Shown in pieces: positions 17,743 to 27,725 of a stretch of DNA of 64,000 nucleotides. The position numbers were made by a program, and so were the translations under genes. Position 1 is the stretch's first letter, and each line of letters opens with the position of its first letter. The DNA is taken from NCBI GenBank assembly GCA_023957315.1, contig JAMLHE010000015.1:21297-85296 (forward strand), in the 5' to 3' direction. This DNA comes from Candidatus Kapaibacterium sp. (lineage in GTDB: Bacteria; Bacteroidota; Ignavibacteria; Kapaibacteriales; UBA2268). The notes under the pieces were generated by a model. That model made no database searches and was not told the origin of the DNA. It saw only the letters and a program-made list of their open reading frames with translations.

Positions 17743-18620
17743 TGATAAATAGAATATTTTTCGCTTTGTCGCTTTTGTTTGTATTTTCTTGCAGTTCTAA
17801 GCCTGCAAAATATGAATTTGAAACAATTCGGATTGCTACATTCAACATTGAATGGCTCGGCGATGGTATAGATGACAAGAAAATGCGTGAGGAGTCAGAT
17901 TACTTACGCATTGCCGAAGTCATTGAAAAGTTGGATGCCGACTTAATTGGTGTGCAAGAAATCGAAAATGAAAAGGCATTGCTCAAACTTATGGTTCATT
18001 TGCCGGATTTCAGCTATGTGATGGGCAATACGGGCTGGATACAGAATCCGGCTATAATTTTCCGCAAAAATATTGACGTCAGGTTTGTAAGCAATTATCA
18101 GCCACTGGCAGTAAAGGAAAACAAAACACGCCCGGGTCTTTGGGTAAAAGTGCGAAAAAAGAACTTCGATTTTCATATGATGGTTGTGCATTTCAAAGCG
18201 ACATCTTCATTTGACAATACACCCGAATTAAGAGCCGAAAGCTTCCAATTACGCCAACTTCAATCGAAAGCTCTCAGAAAATGGGCTGATTCACTCGTTA
18301 CATCAGGAACAGAGCAAGACATCATTATTATTGGCGATTTTAACGACAACCCGAATCGTGCTAATATGCGAAACTTAGAGCAATTAGTGCATGATGGCGA
18401 ATTTTCTTTTCTTACTCAAGATATGGGCAGTTGCAAAAATCCACGATGGGACTTGATTGACCATATAGTTGCAAACAAAAGTGCAAAAAACAGATACGTC
18501 GAAGGCTCAGAATTTGTTTACGATATATTCCAAAGTCATTGGGAACATCAAGCAGTAATGATTTCTGACCACTGTCCGGTTTTGGTATCATTTGAAATCG
18601 AAACGCCCGACAACGATTAG
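17742..18620 (+). CDS. Endonuclease/exonuclease/phosphatase-fold lipoprotein
   Basis: Protein of 292 residues with lipobox FVFSCSS (Cys16), so it is probably anchored in an envelope membrane. It carries the DNase I-like fold: ATFNIEWLGDG, LIGVQEIENE (metal Glu), MMVVHFKA (His), IIIGDFNDNPNR (Asp/Asn) and ISDHCPVLVSF (final Asp-His). All catalytic positions are present, so activity as a nuclease or phosphodiesterase is likely; a lipid anchor suggests nucleic acid scavenging. The start at 17742 lies inside the preceding stop. The 3' end overlaps the convergent gene by 4 bp. Confidence 0.88.
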   Translation: MINRIFFALSLLFVFSCSSKPAKYEFETIRIATFNIEWLGDGIDDKKMREESDYLRIAEVIEKLDADLIGVQEIENEKALLKLMVHLPDFSYVMGNTGWIQNPAIIFRKNIDVRFVSNYQPLAVKENKTRPGLWVKVRKKNFDFHMMVVHFKATSSFDNTPELRAESFQLRQLQSKALRKWADSLVTSGTEQDIIIIGDFNDNPNRANMRNLEQLVHDGEFSFLTQDMGSCKNPRWDLIDHIVANKSAKNRYVEGSEFVYDIFQSHWEHQAVMISDHCPVLVSFEIETPDND

Positions 18621-20467
18621 TATAGCTGAATCCCGTCGAGTACGTTGATAACGCTCTGTACGCGACCGAAAGGTGCGGAAATCTGCACACCGGCAATGTA
18701 GTCTTTCATGATTTCGAGCGTTTCGCGAGCGATTTCAATTCCTTCTTTCAATGAATCTTCTTTAGAATCCTGATGCTTGCGTAATCTACCCAAAATTTTA
18801 TCGGGTACGTCGCATCCAGGAATTTCGTTGTTCATGAATTCGGCATTTCTGATGGAAGTCAGGGGCCAGAGCCCTGCAATCACAGGAATATCAACATGTT
18901 TTATTCTATCAAGAAAATTCTCGAACACATTCAAATCGAATACAGGCTGAGTGATGATATATTCCGCTCCGGCATTGATTTTCCAGTCAAGACGAGCTAA
19001 TTCTTCTTCAAGATTCACAGCACCGGGATTGGCGCCGACACCACAGAAATATCCCGTAGGTTCGCCAATTGGATTTCCCGCAATGTCGAGCCCGTGATTC
19101 AATCTGTTTATAATATTGACTAAACCTATTGAATCAACATCGAAAACTGCAGTAGCATCGGGGTAATTGCCTAATTTGGGTGGGTCTCCCGTAATTGCAA
19201 GAATATTTTTCAAGCCCAAAGCATATGAGCCAAGCAAATCGGATTGGATGCCGATTACATTTCGGTCTCTGCAAACATAATGAAGAATCGTTTCGATTCC
19301 GACAATATTTTGGATTTGCACTGCCAATGACATTGCCGACATTCTCGCACTTGCACGCGGACCATCGGGAATATTGATGCAATCTATACCGTGATAAAAC
19401 AATTCGCGAGCTTTGTCAATCACGGCTTTGGAACCAAGTCCGTGAGGAGGCAAAAGCTCCACCGAAGTCACAAAATGCCCGGCACTCAGTCGTCTGGCAA
19501 ATCTGGATTTGTCCGGTGATTCGATTGTCACAACATCATCAGGGCGTTTGATTTCGAGAAATTCAAATTTTCGTTTGCTGATTTCCGGTTTGATAGCATT
19601 GAGCATATTCCGCATACGTTTGATATGCTCTGGTCCTGTACCTACACAGCCGCCGATAACATTTGCTCCTGCTTGGATGAAATGTTTTGCGTATTCGCCC
19701 ATATATTCAGGCGAGGTAAGATATAGATTTCTACCGTCAATATTTTTGGGCTTACCTGCCGATGGCATAACTGAAAGTGGCATTTTGGTCAACGGGCGAA
19801 CAGTTTCGAGCCATTTGAGCATGACTTGCGGTCCGACGGTCGAATTTACTCCGATTGCATCAGCTTTGAGCAATTCCATTTGCTTGATGATGAACTCAGG
19901 TTCAGCACCGGTCAGAGATGTGCCGTCTTCATCAATGGTCATTTCTGCGATAATCGGCAAATCACAAATTTCACGAGCAGCTTCAGTAGCAATTTGTAAT
20001 TCTTCAGGATAGATGAAAGTCTCGAAAATTAGCATGTCCACCCCACCTGCGAGCAGAGCTTCAATTTGCTCAGTAAAGGCTAATTTTGCTTCTTCGCGAG
20101 AAGTTGGTCCGAGCGGTTCAATTTTGATGCCTAATGGACCGATAGAACCCGCCACGTTGATGTCATCTTCCGCTACAGCTCTTGCAAGCCTGGCGCCTTC
20201 AAAGTTGATTGTGTATAATTTATCTGCTAACTGAAATTTCGCTAATTTATATCTATTTGCACCGAAAGTATTCGTCTGAATGACGTCTGCACCGGCACGT
20301 TTGTAATCTTCATGAATTTGCTTCACCAAGGTCGGATTAGTGAGGTTGACCTCATCATAGCAACGGTTGATGAACACTCCCCGATTATACAGTTCGGTGC
20401 CAAATCCGCCATCGAATAATAGCACACTGTTCCGAATTCTATCTAATATTGTTTCTCTATCTAACAT
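18617..20467 (-). CDS. Bifunctional homocysteine methyltransferase-like / methylenetetrahydrofolate reductase
   Basis: Two-domain protein of 616 residues of the YitJ type. Residues about 1-300 are a homocysteine methyltransferase barrel (LLFDGGFGTELYNRG, ADVIQTNTFGANRYKL). Residues about 325-616 are a FAD-dependent methylenetetrahydrofolate reductase (SVELLPPHG, LAITGDPPK, CGVGANPG, YIITQPVFD). In this family three Cys bind the catalytic zinc, in GxNC and GGCC. Here these read GVNSTVGP and IGGCVGTGP, so two of three ligands are gone. The reductase half looks intact. The ATG at 20465-20467 is preferred over the TTG two codons earlier. Confidence 0.88.
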   Translation of the reverse strand: MLDRETILDRIRNSVLLFDGGFGTELYNRGVFINRCYDEVNLTNPTLVKQIHEDYKRAGADVIQTNTFGANRYKLAKFQLADKLYTINFEGARLARAVAEDDINVAGSIGPLGIKIEPLGPTSREEAKLAFTEQIEALLAGGVDMLIFETFIYPEELQIATEAAREICDLPIIAEMTIDEDGTSLTGAEPEFIIKQMELLKADAIGVNSTVGPQVMLKWLETVRPLTKMPLSVMPSAGKPKNIDGRNLYLTSPEYMGEYAKHFIQAGANVIGGCVGTGPEHIKRMRNMLNAIKPEISKRKFEFLEIKRPDDVVTIESPDKSRFARRLSAGHFVTSVELLPPHGLGSKAVIDKARELFYHGIDCINIPDGPRASARMSAMSLAVQIQNIVGIETILHYVCRDRNVIGIQSDLLGSYALGLKNILAITGDPPKLGNYPDATAVFDVDSIGLVNIINRLNHGLDIAGNPIGEPTGYFCGVGANPGAVNLEEELARLDWKINAGAEYIITQPVFDLNVFENFLDRIKHVDIPVIAGLWPLTSIRNAEFMNNEIPGCDVPDKILGRLRKHQDSKEDSLKEGIEIARETLEIMKDYIAGVQISAPFGRVQSVINVLDGIQLY

Positions 20468-20566
20468 ATTCAATTCTTATTGGAAAATATCTCTGAAACG
20501 TTATAAGACCATTAATATTTATTTGCTCTTAATCGTTTTAGGTTTTTATTATAAACCTTAATGCCG

Positions 20567-20574
20567 TATCTTTG
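20567..20574 (+). promoter_or_regulatory. Putative promoter -7 box TATCTTTG for the amidase gene
   Basis: A TAnnTTTG match 27 bp before the ATG at 20602. Confidence 0.4.
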
Positions 20575-20601
20575 AATTTATTTGAATATTGCTTTGGACA
20601 A

Positions 20602-21789
20602 ATGAATCTAAAAATTGTAATAGTCTTTTCTATATGGATTTTAAATTTTTGCAATTTGATTGCCCAAGATAACTATCTTGAAATCAAACCTAAGCCCGGA
20701 GATGGCATCAAAGTCATTTTCGACCGCTACGACATCCCCAAAACTGAAGAAATGTTCATTTGGTTTATGGAACGTAATTCAGGAAAATTCGTTGGAAAAG
20801 ACGGTTTGAAACTTTCAGAAAGCTATTTACTCCCTATTCTTGTTTTCGAATACAACGGCAAATCAATTCGCTCTACTATCGAAAATAATGACTATGCCTA
20901 TGCTGTGAGCATCCAGGATTATAATGACGACATGCACCGTAAGGCTGTCAAAAAAGGCAACTACCGCAAAGACCATATTCTGTGGCTGCCACAATTTGAA
21001 CTTGATTCGCCCAAAAAGTCTAATTCTGCTAAAAAAATAAAGAAAAAGCTTCCGACTGAAGTAGTGGTTGAATTATTCGGTGAGAAATATAAAAATGTAA
21101 AAATACTGAGCCACAAATTAAAAGATTGCATTTTTTATATCGTTTCGGGGCATGGCGGACCAGACCCTGGAGCGGTTGGTTACAGAGATAATCATGAATT
21201 ACACGAAGACGAGTATGCCTACGATGTTTCGCTACGGCTTGCTCGCAATTTAATCGAATATGGAGCCGAAGTTTATGTCATTGTGCAAGATTCATCAGAT
21301 GGCATCCGCGACGGATATTACCTCAATAATTCCTACAATGAGGTTTATATTGATGGTTCGGCTATATCAATTAATCAATTAGAGCGCTTAAAAAAGCGAG
21401 TGGAAATTATCAATAATTTGTATTACAAGAACCAAGCTTCCGGCAAAAAGCAGTATAGTATAGAAACACATGTTGATTCTCGCTACACAGGCAAAATGAT
21501 AGATATATTTTTCTACCATGGCGAAACCAGCGCCGAGGGCAAACGAGTTGCCGAAATTTTGCTGACAACGATTGAAGATAAGTATCGCAGAGCACAGCCT
21601 GGACGAGGTTATGACGGTACAGTTACTTCACGCAATTTATATATGATTCGCAATACGATTCCAACAATGATTTTCATCGAAATCGGCAATATTCAAAATC
21701 AAAGAGACCAAATCCGCCTTATAGAAAAAAACAATCGTCAAGCAATTGCAAACTGGCTCCGCGACGGATTGCTGAATGCGATAAAGTGA
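20602..21789 (+). CDS. N-acetylmuramoyl-L-alanine amidase (Amidase_3)
   Basis: Secreted peptidoglycan amidase of 395 residues. A signal peptide covers about residues 1-22 (IWILNFCNLIAQ). The N-terminal 170 residues have no clear domain but include a LysM-like opening (GDGIKVIFDRYDIP). The catalytic domain from about residue 180 has VSGHGGPDPGAVG (zinc His), LHEDEYAYDVSLRLARNL (zinc Glu), SIETHVDSRY (zinc His) and MIFIEIGNIQNQ (catalytic Glu). It cleaves between MurNAc and the peptide stem, usually in daughter-cell separation. The ATG is chosen over an upstream TTG. Confidence 0.88.
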   Translation: MNLKIVIVFSIWILNFCNLIAQDNYLEIKPKPGDGIKVIFDRYDIPKTEEMFIWFMERNSGKFVGKDGLKLSESYLLPILVFEYNGKSIRSTIENNDYAYAVSIQDYNDDMHRKAVKKGNYRKDHILWLPQFELDSPKKSNSAKKIKKKLPTEVVVELFGEKYKNVKILSHKLKDCIFYIVSGHGGPDPGAVGYRDNHELHEDEYAYDVSLRLARNLIEYGAEVYVIVQDSSDGIRDGYYLNNSYNEVYIDGSAISINQLERLKKRVEIINNLYYKNQASGKKQYSIETHVDSRYTGKMIDIFFYHGETSAEGKRVAEILLTTIEDKYRRAQPGRGYDGTVTSRNLYMIRNTIPTMIFIEIGNIQNQRDQIRLIEKNNRQAIANWLRDGLLNAIK

Positions 21790-21850
21790 GTTGAGGACTT
21801 GAATAAAATGTTAGAATGCAAGCGAATTTTTTTGTTGGATAAATTCTATG

Positions 21851-21858
21851 TAATTTTG
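21851..21858 (+). promoter_or_regulatory. Putative promoter -7 box TAATTTTG for the flippase gene
   Basis: A TAnnTTTG match 25 bp before the ATG at 21884. Confidence 0.4.
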
Positions 21859-21883
21859 ATGTTTGTTAAAATTACATTTTGAA

Positions 21884-23362
21884 ATGTTCGGACAATTAAA
21901 GAGATTAGGCACGGAAACTCTCATATACGGACTCTCGACAATCATCGGGAGATTTCTGACTTTCATGCTCACCCCTGTTTATACAAACTACCTCAATCCC
22001 GTCGAATTCGATTTTGTGATTTATACTTACTCCATTATTGCCTTTGTGAACATTTTGTACTCGTTCGGGCTTGAATCTTCCTATTTCAGATTTTTCAAGA
22101 GCGGTACTGTCGCAGATTCGCAAAAAGTGTTCACTCATTCGTGGGTTGCGATTCAGCTTATCAGCATTGTAGGCACAATTTTGATTTTCTTGAACTCCGA
22201 AACTTTTGGAGCATACATTGCAAGCGGCGATATTGATAGCCCGGGATTTCTTATACGGACAGCAGTTTTCATCCCATTTTTTGATGCACTAATACTCATC
22301 CCCTTTGCCTATTTGCGTATGACCAACAAGGCGATGAAATTTGCAATGACAAAGTTTGTGCTCATTTTGATTGCCGTTGCACTTAATTTCAAATTTGTAG
22401 TGTTCGATGGATTAGGAGCCGCCGGAGTTTTCTACGCTCAATTAATCTCCTCTATCATAGGATTTTTGCTATTTATTCCGCTGATTTTCAAAAACATCAA
22501 CCTTACTTTTGATATTAAGCTCTTTATTCAGATGCTAAAGTTTGGTCTGCCGACGCTTCCTGCGAACTTTTCTGCTATCGTATTGCAAGTAGCCGACCGC
22601 CCGATAATCAAAATGCTCAACGATTCGCCCGAATTCCTGACTACATATCAGACCAATCATAGGCTCGGAATTCCGATGATGCTATTTGTGACGATTTTCG
22701 AATACGCTTGGAAACCATTTTACTTGAGCACCTTTAAAGAGGAAAACGCGAAGGAAATGTATTCGCGCATCTTCACCTATTTCACCTTAATTTCGGCATT
22801 CATATTTTTGTTCGTTTCATTTTTCTTGGAATACATCGTAGCGATGCCCGGAATAGGCGGCAAATTAATAAATCCGATGTATTGGAACGGGCTTGGAATT
22901 GTACCAATTATACTCGGAGCATATTATTTCAACGGTGCTTTTACTAATTTCAATGCCGGGATATTGATAGAAAAGAAAACCCAATATCTACCAATTGCTA
23001 TCGGTGCCGCTGCAGTGGCAAATATCATTTTGAATTTCGCCCTAATCCCCCACTTCGGCATGTATGGGGCAGCGTTTGCTCAATTTGGAGGATATTTGAT
23101 TAGTGCAATCATCATATATTTCTATGCTCAAAAATATTACAAAATCAGCTACGAATGGTCGCGTGTCACATTTATTATCATTTTGGCATTAGCGATATAT
23201 TTCATATTCAATCATGTGATTGATTTTGGCGTTGATTTATATAATATTTTAATCCGCTTTGTTGGTATATTTGTTTACTTTATCGCTTTATATTTCATGA
23301 ATTTCCTGAAAAAGGACGAAATCGAATTGTTGAAAAGATTAATCAAACGAAATGCAAAATAA
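21884..23362 (+). CDS. Polysaccharide flippase-like membrane protein (Wzx/MATE family)
   Basis: Integral membrane protein of 492 residues with about 12-14 hydrophobic segments over its whole length. The N-terminal GTETLIYGLSTIIGRFLTF and YTNYLNPVEFDFVIYTYS are typical of the polysaccharide biosynthesis (PF01943/PF13440) branch of the MOP superfamily, which flips lipid-linked sugars. The middle DRPIIKMLNDSPEFLTTYQTNHRLGIPM also fits. No glycosyltransferases lie nearby, so the substrate is unknown. Its 3' end overlaps the U32 gene by 11 bp. Confidence 0.85.
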   Translation: MFGQLKRLGTETLIYGLSTIIGRFLTFMLTPVYTNYLNPVEFDFVIYTYSIIAFVNILYSFGLESSYFRFFKSGTVADSQKVFTHSWVAIQLISIVGTILIFLNSETFGAYIASGDIDSPGFLIRTAVFIPFFDALILIPFAYLRMTNKAMKFAMTKFVLILIAVALNFKFVVFDGLGAAGVFYAQLISSIIGFLLFIPLIFKNINLTFDIKLFIQMLKFGLPTLPANFSAIVLQVADRPIIKMLNDSPEFLTTYQTNHRLGIPMMLFVTIFEYAWKPFYLSTFKEENAKEMYSRIFTYFTLISAFIFLFVSFFLEYIVAMPGIGGKLINPMYWNGLGIVPIILGAYYFNGAFTNFNAGILIEKKTQYLPIAIGAAAVANIILNFALIPHFGMYGAAFAQFGGYLISAIIIYFYAQKYYKISYEWSRVTFIIILALAIYFIFNHVIDFGVDLYNILIRFVGIFVYFIALYFMNFLKKDEIELLKRLIKRNAK

Positions 23363-24593
23363 AATCGAAATAATGGCACCTGTTGGCTCTTTCGAGTCGC
23401 TGGCAGTGGCAATCCAAGCCGGAGCGGACTCAGTCTATTTCGGGATTGATAAATTGAATATGCGAGCTCGCTCATCGGTCAACTTTACTTTTGCAGATTT
23501 GAAGCTAATTCGTGAACGTTGCCAGGAAAATGGAATCAGAACTTATTTAACACTAAATACTGAAATTTACCAAGATGATTTATCACTAATGCGAGAAATT
23601 GTCAATCAAGCCAAAGAAAATGAGATTGACGCTGTGATAGCATCTGATATAGCGGTAATTCAATATGCAAATTCAATTGAGCAAAAAATTCATATTTCGA
23701 CACAACTGAATATCGCCAATTATACGGCTGTCGAATTTTGGGCAAAGTTTGCAGATGTAATGGTTTTGGCGAGAGAATTGAACTTAGACCAAGTGGCGGA
23801 AATTTCAAAGCAAATTGAAATAAACCAACTTTGCGGACCATCTGGAAATCTGATTCGGGTCGAAATTTTTGCTCACGGAGCCTTATGTATGGCAGTTTCC
23901 GGCAAATGTTATTTGAGTTTGCACGAGTTCAACAAATCGGCAAATCGGGGCTCGTGCTACCAAACATGCCGTCGTGGCTATGTTGTAACGGACAAAGAAA
24001 CGGGATACGAGCTTGAAGTTGATAATCAATATATCATGTCGCCAAAAGACTTGAAAACGATTCACTTTTTGGATAAGATTATTGATGCGGGTGTGAGTGT
24101 ACTGAAAATTGAGGGTCGTGGCAGGTCGGCTGATTATGTCAAAACCGTTGCCGAATGTTACAAAGAAGCTGTGACAGCAATCTCCGAAGGTACTTACACA
24201 CCGGAAAAAATCGCTGACTGGGAAGCTCGACTGTCTCGAGTCTTTAATCGCGGCTTTTGGGATGGATACTATTTGGGGCAAAAATTAGGCGAATGGAGCA
24301 GCAAATACGGTTCGCAAGCTACAACAAAAAAGGTTTACATCGGTGATGTAACAAATTATTTTTCAAAAATTGAAGTCGCAGAGTTTCGGATTCGTGCCGG
24401 TGACTTGGCATTAGGCGAACAAATTATGGTCGTTGGACCAACTTCGGGTATATGGGAATCCACAGTCAGCGAATTGCGTGACGGGCAAGGCAATATGGAA
24501 GTTGCAAGAAAAGGCATGGTGGTTTCGATTCCGGTCGGGCAGCGCCTCAGAAAAGCTGATAAATTATACAAAATTGTCGAAAGCGAAAACTAA
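23352..24593 (+). CDS. U32 family peptidase-like protein (YegQ/TrhP-like)
   Basis: Protein of 413 residues. The U32 core is visible: IMAPVGSFESLAVAIQAGADSVYFG at the start, VIASDIAVIQYAN, and the Cys-rich signature GALCMAVSGKCYLS...GSCYQTCRR, whose four Cys suit an Fe-S cluster or zinc. MSPKDLKTIHFLDKIIDAGV and LKIEGRGRSADYV follow. YegQ-type members act in hydroxylation of tRNA wobble uridine rather than peptide cleavage; that role is likely but not certain here. It overlaps the flippase gene by 11 bp, and its 3' end overlaps a convergent gene by 4 bp. Confidence 0.9.
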   Translation: MQNKIEIMAPVGSFESLAVAIQAGADSVYFGIDKLNMRARSSVNFTFADLKLIRERCQENGIRTYLTLNTEIYQDDLSLMREIVNQAKENEIDAVIASDIAVIQYANSIEQKIHISTQLNIANYTAVEFWAKFADVMVLARELNLDQVAEISKQIEINQLCGPSGNLIRVEIFAHGALCMAVSGKCYLSLHEFNKSANRGSCYQTCRRGYVVTDKETGYELEVDNQYIMSPKDLKTIHFLDKIIDAGVSVLKIEGRGRSADYVKTVAECYKEAVTAISEGTYTPEKIADWEARLSRVFNRGFWDGYYLGQKLGEWSSKYGSQATTKKVYIGDVTNYFSKIEVAEFRIRAGDLALGEQIMVVGPTSGIWESTVSELRDGQGNMEVARKGMVVSIPVGQRLRKADKLYKIVESEN

Positions 24594-25072
24594 TATATCA
24601 CCGGTGTGACCGAACTGATTGCCACATAGGAATTATATGTGTTGTAAATTTTGAAAAACCCATCTTCGAGCGTCACATCAATCACTATCCTCATCGTGTC
24701 CTTCTCGCCGATATAAGCAAAAGTGCCTTTGTAAATCCAAGGTTTAGTCGGTGATTTCTCGCTGACCATAATCCCCGAAACAGGCTTGATGTCCGTTATC
24801 TTGCCGAATTTCGTTAAATTGGAATCTTGTGCAGCTAAATACCGAGCAGTCGTATACTTGCGTTTATAATCAATCGAAGTATATTGGGAGTATGCTTGTT
24901 CGAATTCACCATTGCCGATGAGATTGACATATGGTTTGATAAGCTCGTCCATCACCTTTGGCATTACGATGTCTTCGCCATCTCGAAAATTCTTATAAGC
25001 AATTATACTAAATACAATTACGATTGCCAAAACCCCGAATACAGGAGCATAAGATTTGAATTTACTTTTCAT
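24590..25072 (-). CDS. Membrane-anchored protein with a cystatin/NTF2-like domain
   Basis: Hypothetical protein of 160 residues. One N-terminal transmembrane segment is at about residues 9-26 (YAPVFGVLAIVIVFSIIAY). The rest, about residues 45-160, shows a helix then strands (PYVNLIGNGEFEQAYSQYTSIDYKRKYT, then GTFAYIGEKDTMRIVIDVTLEDGFFKIYN), as in DUF4878-like small folds. No catalytic residues or known family were recognised. It is monocistronic and convergent with the U32 gene. Confidence 0.6.
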   Translation of the reverse strand: MKSKFKSYAPVFGVLAIVIVFSIIAYKNFRDGEDIVMPKVMDELIKPYVNLIGNGEFEQAYSQYTSIDYKRKYTTARYLAAQDSNLTKFGKITDIKPVSGIMVSEKSPTKPWIYKGTFAYIGEKDTMRIVIDVTLEDGFFKIYNTYNSYVAISSVTPVIY

Positions 25073-25217
25073 TAATTTTTCTCAATTTATAAATTTTGAT
25101 ACTAAGACTATATTTATGTTTTCTTATTGCATTATTTTAGTCAATACTATAACTAAAAAATCGTATTTATTCACACGCTTTTCACAATAAATCGTTTTTT
25201 TATTCTATGGAATTACT

Positions 25218-25225
25218 TAATTTTG
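25218..25225 (+). promoter_or_regulatory. Putative promoter -7 box TAATTTTG for the Na+ decarboxylase operon
   Basis: A TAnnTTTG match 47 bp before the first ATG, with a T-run at -33. Confidence 0.45.
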
Positions 25226-25272
25226 TATATGGAATTATTACATTTTTTTAATAGAACTTTATTGAGGATTTC

Positions 25273-26832
25273 ATGGCTATAGAAGAAAAAATCAAAGAAT
25301 TGATGGCATTAAGGGAAAAAGCGAGGCTTGGTGGTGGAGAAAAAAGGATTGAAGCGCAGCACAAAAAGGGTAAATACACTGCAAGAGAAAGAATCGAAAA
25401 ATTGTTGGACGAAGGAAGTTTCGAGGAATTCGACATGTTCGTGTCGAGTAAACCGACTGATTTCGGCAGCGACGTCGAAGAGTATCTTTCAGATGGTGTT
25501 GTAACCGGTTACGGGACAATTGACGGCAGGCTCGTTTTTATTTTTTCGCAAGATTTCACAATTTTTGGAGGTTCGCTATCCGAAATGTTTGCACAAAAAA
25601 TATGCAAAGTAATGGACAAAGCGATGAAAGTCGGCGCTCCGGTAATTGGTATCAACGATTCAGGTGGTGCACGGATTCAAGAAGGTGTGAAAAGTCTTGG
25701 TGGATATGCCGAAATTTTCCAACGTAATATTATGGCTTCGGGTGTGGTACCGCAAATTTCTGCTGTATTCGGACCCTGTGCCGGTGGTGCGGTTTATTCT
25801 CCGGCATTGACTGATTTTACAATCATGAGCCAAGGTACAAGCTATATGTTTGTGACAGGTCCAAAAGTCGTAAAGACCGTGACGAACGAAGATGTGACTG
25901 TCGAAGAGCTTGGCGGCGCAAGAGTGCACGGAACAAAATCCGGCGTAACTCACTTCGTTGCCGATAGCGAAGACGAAGGGCTCTTGCTTATTCGCAAATT
26001 ATTGAGCTATTTGCCACAAAATAACCACGAAGACCCACCGATATATGTTTGTTCGGACCCAATTGACAGACTCGAAAATAATTTGAATTATATTGTGCCT
26101 GATAATCCGAATAAGCCTTACGACGTTAAAGATGTAATTCACACTATTGCCGATGACGAAGAATTTCTCGAAATCCATCGCCATTATGCCCAAAACATAG
26201 TAATCGGATTCTCTAAATTCAACGGAACTCCTGTGGGAATAGTTGCCAATCAACCCAATTACTTAGCAGGTGTGCTCGATATTAATGCTTCACGCAAAGC
26301 TGCACGCTTCGTGCGTTTTTGTGATGCTTTTAATATTCCGATTCTAACTTTAGTAGATGTGCCCGGATTTTTGCCCGGAACAGCACAAGAGTACGGTGGC
26401 ATAATCATTCACGGTGCGAAATTATTGTTCGCTTATGGCGAAGCAACTGTACCCAAAGTTACGGTTATTCTCCGCAAGGCTTATGGTGGCGCTTACGATG
26501 TAATGAGTTCGAAGCATTTACGCGGCGACATTAATTACGCTTGGCCCTCAGCCGAAATCGCTGTAATGGGACCCAAAGGCGCTATCGAAGTATTGTACCA
26601 AAAGGAAATGAGTGCAATTGAAAATCCGGAAGATAGAGCAAAATTCTTTGCAGAAAAAGAACAAGAATATCGCGAAAAATTTGCGAACCCTTACGTAGCA
26701 GCGAAACACGGATACATTGACGACGTTATCGAACCGAGAAATACAAGATTTAGAGTAATCAGAGCGCTGCAAATGCTGTCATCGAAAAAAGATACAAATC
26801 CGCTCAAAAAACATGATAATATACCATTGTAA
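25273..26832 (+). CDS. mmdA: Acyl-CoA carboxyltransferase alpha subunit (MmdA-like)
   Basis: Carboxyltransferase of 519 residues that moves CO2 from methylmalonyl-CoA (or a related acyl-CoA) to biotin. Family motifs seen are [80 protein letters not shown] and the second-half [25 protein letters not shown]. The neighbours (gamma-like, biotin carrier, OadB) define a Na+-pumping decarboxylase rather than a plain propionyl-CoA carboxylase. GAGG precedes the ATG. Confidence 0.9.
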   Translation: MAIEEKIKELMALREKARLGGGEKRIEAQHKKGKYTARERIEKLLDEGSFEEFDMFVSSKPTDFGSDVEEYLSDGVVTGYGTIDGRLVFIFSQDFTIFGGSLSEMFAQKICKVMDKAMKVGAPVIGINDSGGARIQEGVKSLGGYAEIFQRNIMASGVVPQISAVFGPCAGGAVYSPALTDFTIMSQGTSYMFVTGPKVVKTVTNEDVTVEELGGARVHGTKSGVTHFVADSEDEGLLLIRKLLSYLPQNNHEDPPIYVCSDPIDRLENNLNYIVPDNPNKPYDVKDVIHTIADDEEFLEIHRHYAQNIVIGFSKFNGTPVGIVANQPNYLAGVLDINASRKAARFVRFCDAFNIPILTLVDVPGFLPGTAQEYGGIIIHGAKLLFAYGEATVPKVTVILRKAYGGAYDVMSSKHLRGDINYAWPSAEIAVMGPKGAIEVLYQKEMSAIENPEDRAKFFAEKEQEYREKFANPYVAAKHGYIDDVIEPRNTRFRVIRALQMLSSKKDTNPLKKHDNIPL

Positions 26833-26850
26833 TAATGAGGGATAAACAAA

Positions 26851-27282
26851 ATGATAAATGAAACTTATAATTTGCTTTCCGGCGTGTTGATGCAAACTTC
26901 GCCACCGCCCATTACATCTCTCAAATTTGATTTGCAAAATCAATGGATGGATGATGCTATGGGAATGTCAGTAGTTGGAATGTTGGTCGTGTTTTCAGCT
27001 TTGCTTATTCTTGCTTCTGTAGTTTTTAATATTCCTAAAGTTATAAATTTAGTACAAAGAAAGAAATCGAAAACTAAGGGTGTTGAAAAAACTGAAACAA
27101 AAGAAATTGCAGTTTCCGGCGAAATTAACGCTGCCATTGCTATGGCATTGAGCCTTTATTTCGGCGAAATTCACGACGACGAAGCTGCTATACTTACTAT
27201 AAAAAAAGCTCCCAGACCATACTCGCCTTGGAGCTCGAAGATATTTAGTTTAAGAGATATTTATAATAATTACCGGGTCTAA
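26851..27282 (+). CDS. Na+ pump decarboxylase gamma-like subunit (OadG family)
   Basis: Small membrane subunit of 143 residues. One transmembrane segment is at about residues 35-57 (MSVVGMLVVFSALLILASVVF). A charged linker follows, and then a short C-terminal part with AAIAMALSLYFGEIHDDEAAILTIKK, a pattern common to the OadG/MmdD class. The C-terminal PYSPWSSKIFSLR is frequent in FCB versions. It anchors and assembles the alpha and beta subunits. The following gene starts 2 bp after its stop. Confidence 0.82.
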   Translation: MINETYNLLSGVLMQTSPPPITSLKFDLQNQWMDDAMGMSVVGMLVVFSALLILASVVFNIPKVINLVQRKKSKTKGVEKTETKEIAVSGEINAAIAMALSLYFGEIHDDEAAILTIKKAPRPYSPWSSKIFSLRDIYNNYRV

Positions 27283-27284
27283 TC

Positions 27285-27725
27285 ATGAAAAAATTTGAAT
27301 TCTCAATACACGGAAACAAATATGGTGTTGATATTATTAACGTCGAAGACAACATAGCTGAAATTGAAGTTAATGGTACAATTTACAAAGTTGATATTCA
27401 TACTCAACAAAAAATCACGAAAACTCCTACATTGACACGTGCTACTGCGCCGCCTAATTATAATCCGGGTCAAAAAACCAACAAACCTACCGATAAAAAA
27501 GGTGTTGGTGTTATCAAAGCACCCTTGCCGGGAACTATTCTCGAAATCAAAAAACGCCAGGGCGATACTGTCCAAGTTGGCGAAACAATATTAGTAATGG
27601 AAGCCATGAAAATGGAAAACGACATCAAAGCCGATAATAGCGGTGTTATCGTTTCAATCAAAGTCAACGTTAATGATTCGGTGCTCGAAGGAGACCTTTT
27701 GATTGAAATCGGGAGTGGCGACTGA
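27285..27725 (+). CDS. mmdC: Biotin carrier subunit of the Na+-translocating decarboxylase
   Basis: Biotin acceptor of 146 residues. The biotin motif EAMKMEND puts the biotinylated Lys at about residue 109. The lipoyl/biotin fold covers about residues 70-144 (GVIKAPLPGTILEIKKRQGDTVQVGETILVMEAMKMEN). The flexible linker at about 45-70 is rich in Pro, Thr and Lys, as in MmdC. The stop shares one base with the beta-subunit start (TGATG). It carries CO2 from MmdA to the membrane decarboxylase. Confidence 0.92.
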   Translation: MKKFEFSIHGNKYGVDIINVEDNIAEIEVNGTIYKVDIHTQQKITKTPTLTRATAPPNYNPGQKTNKPTDKKGVGVIKAPLPGTILEIKKRQGDTVQVGETILVMEAMKMENDIKADNSGVIVSIKVNVNDSVLEGDLLIEIGSGD

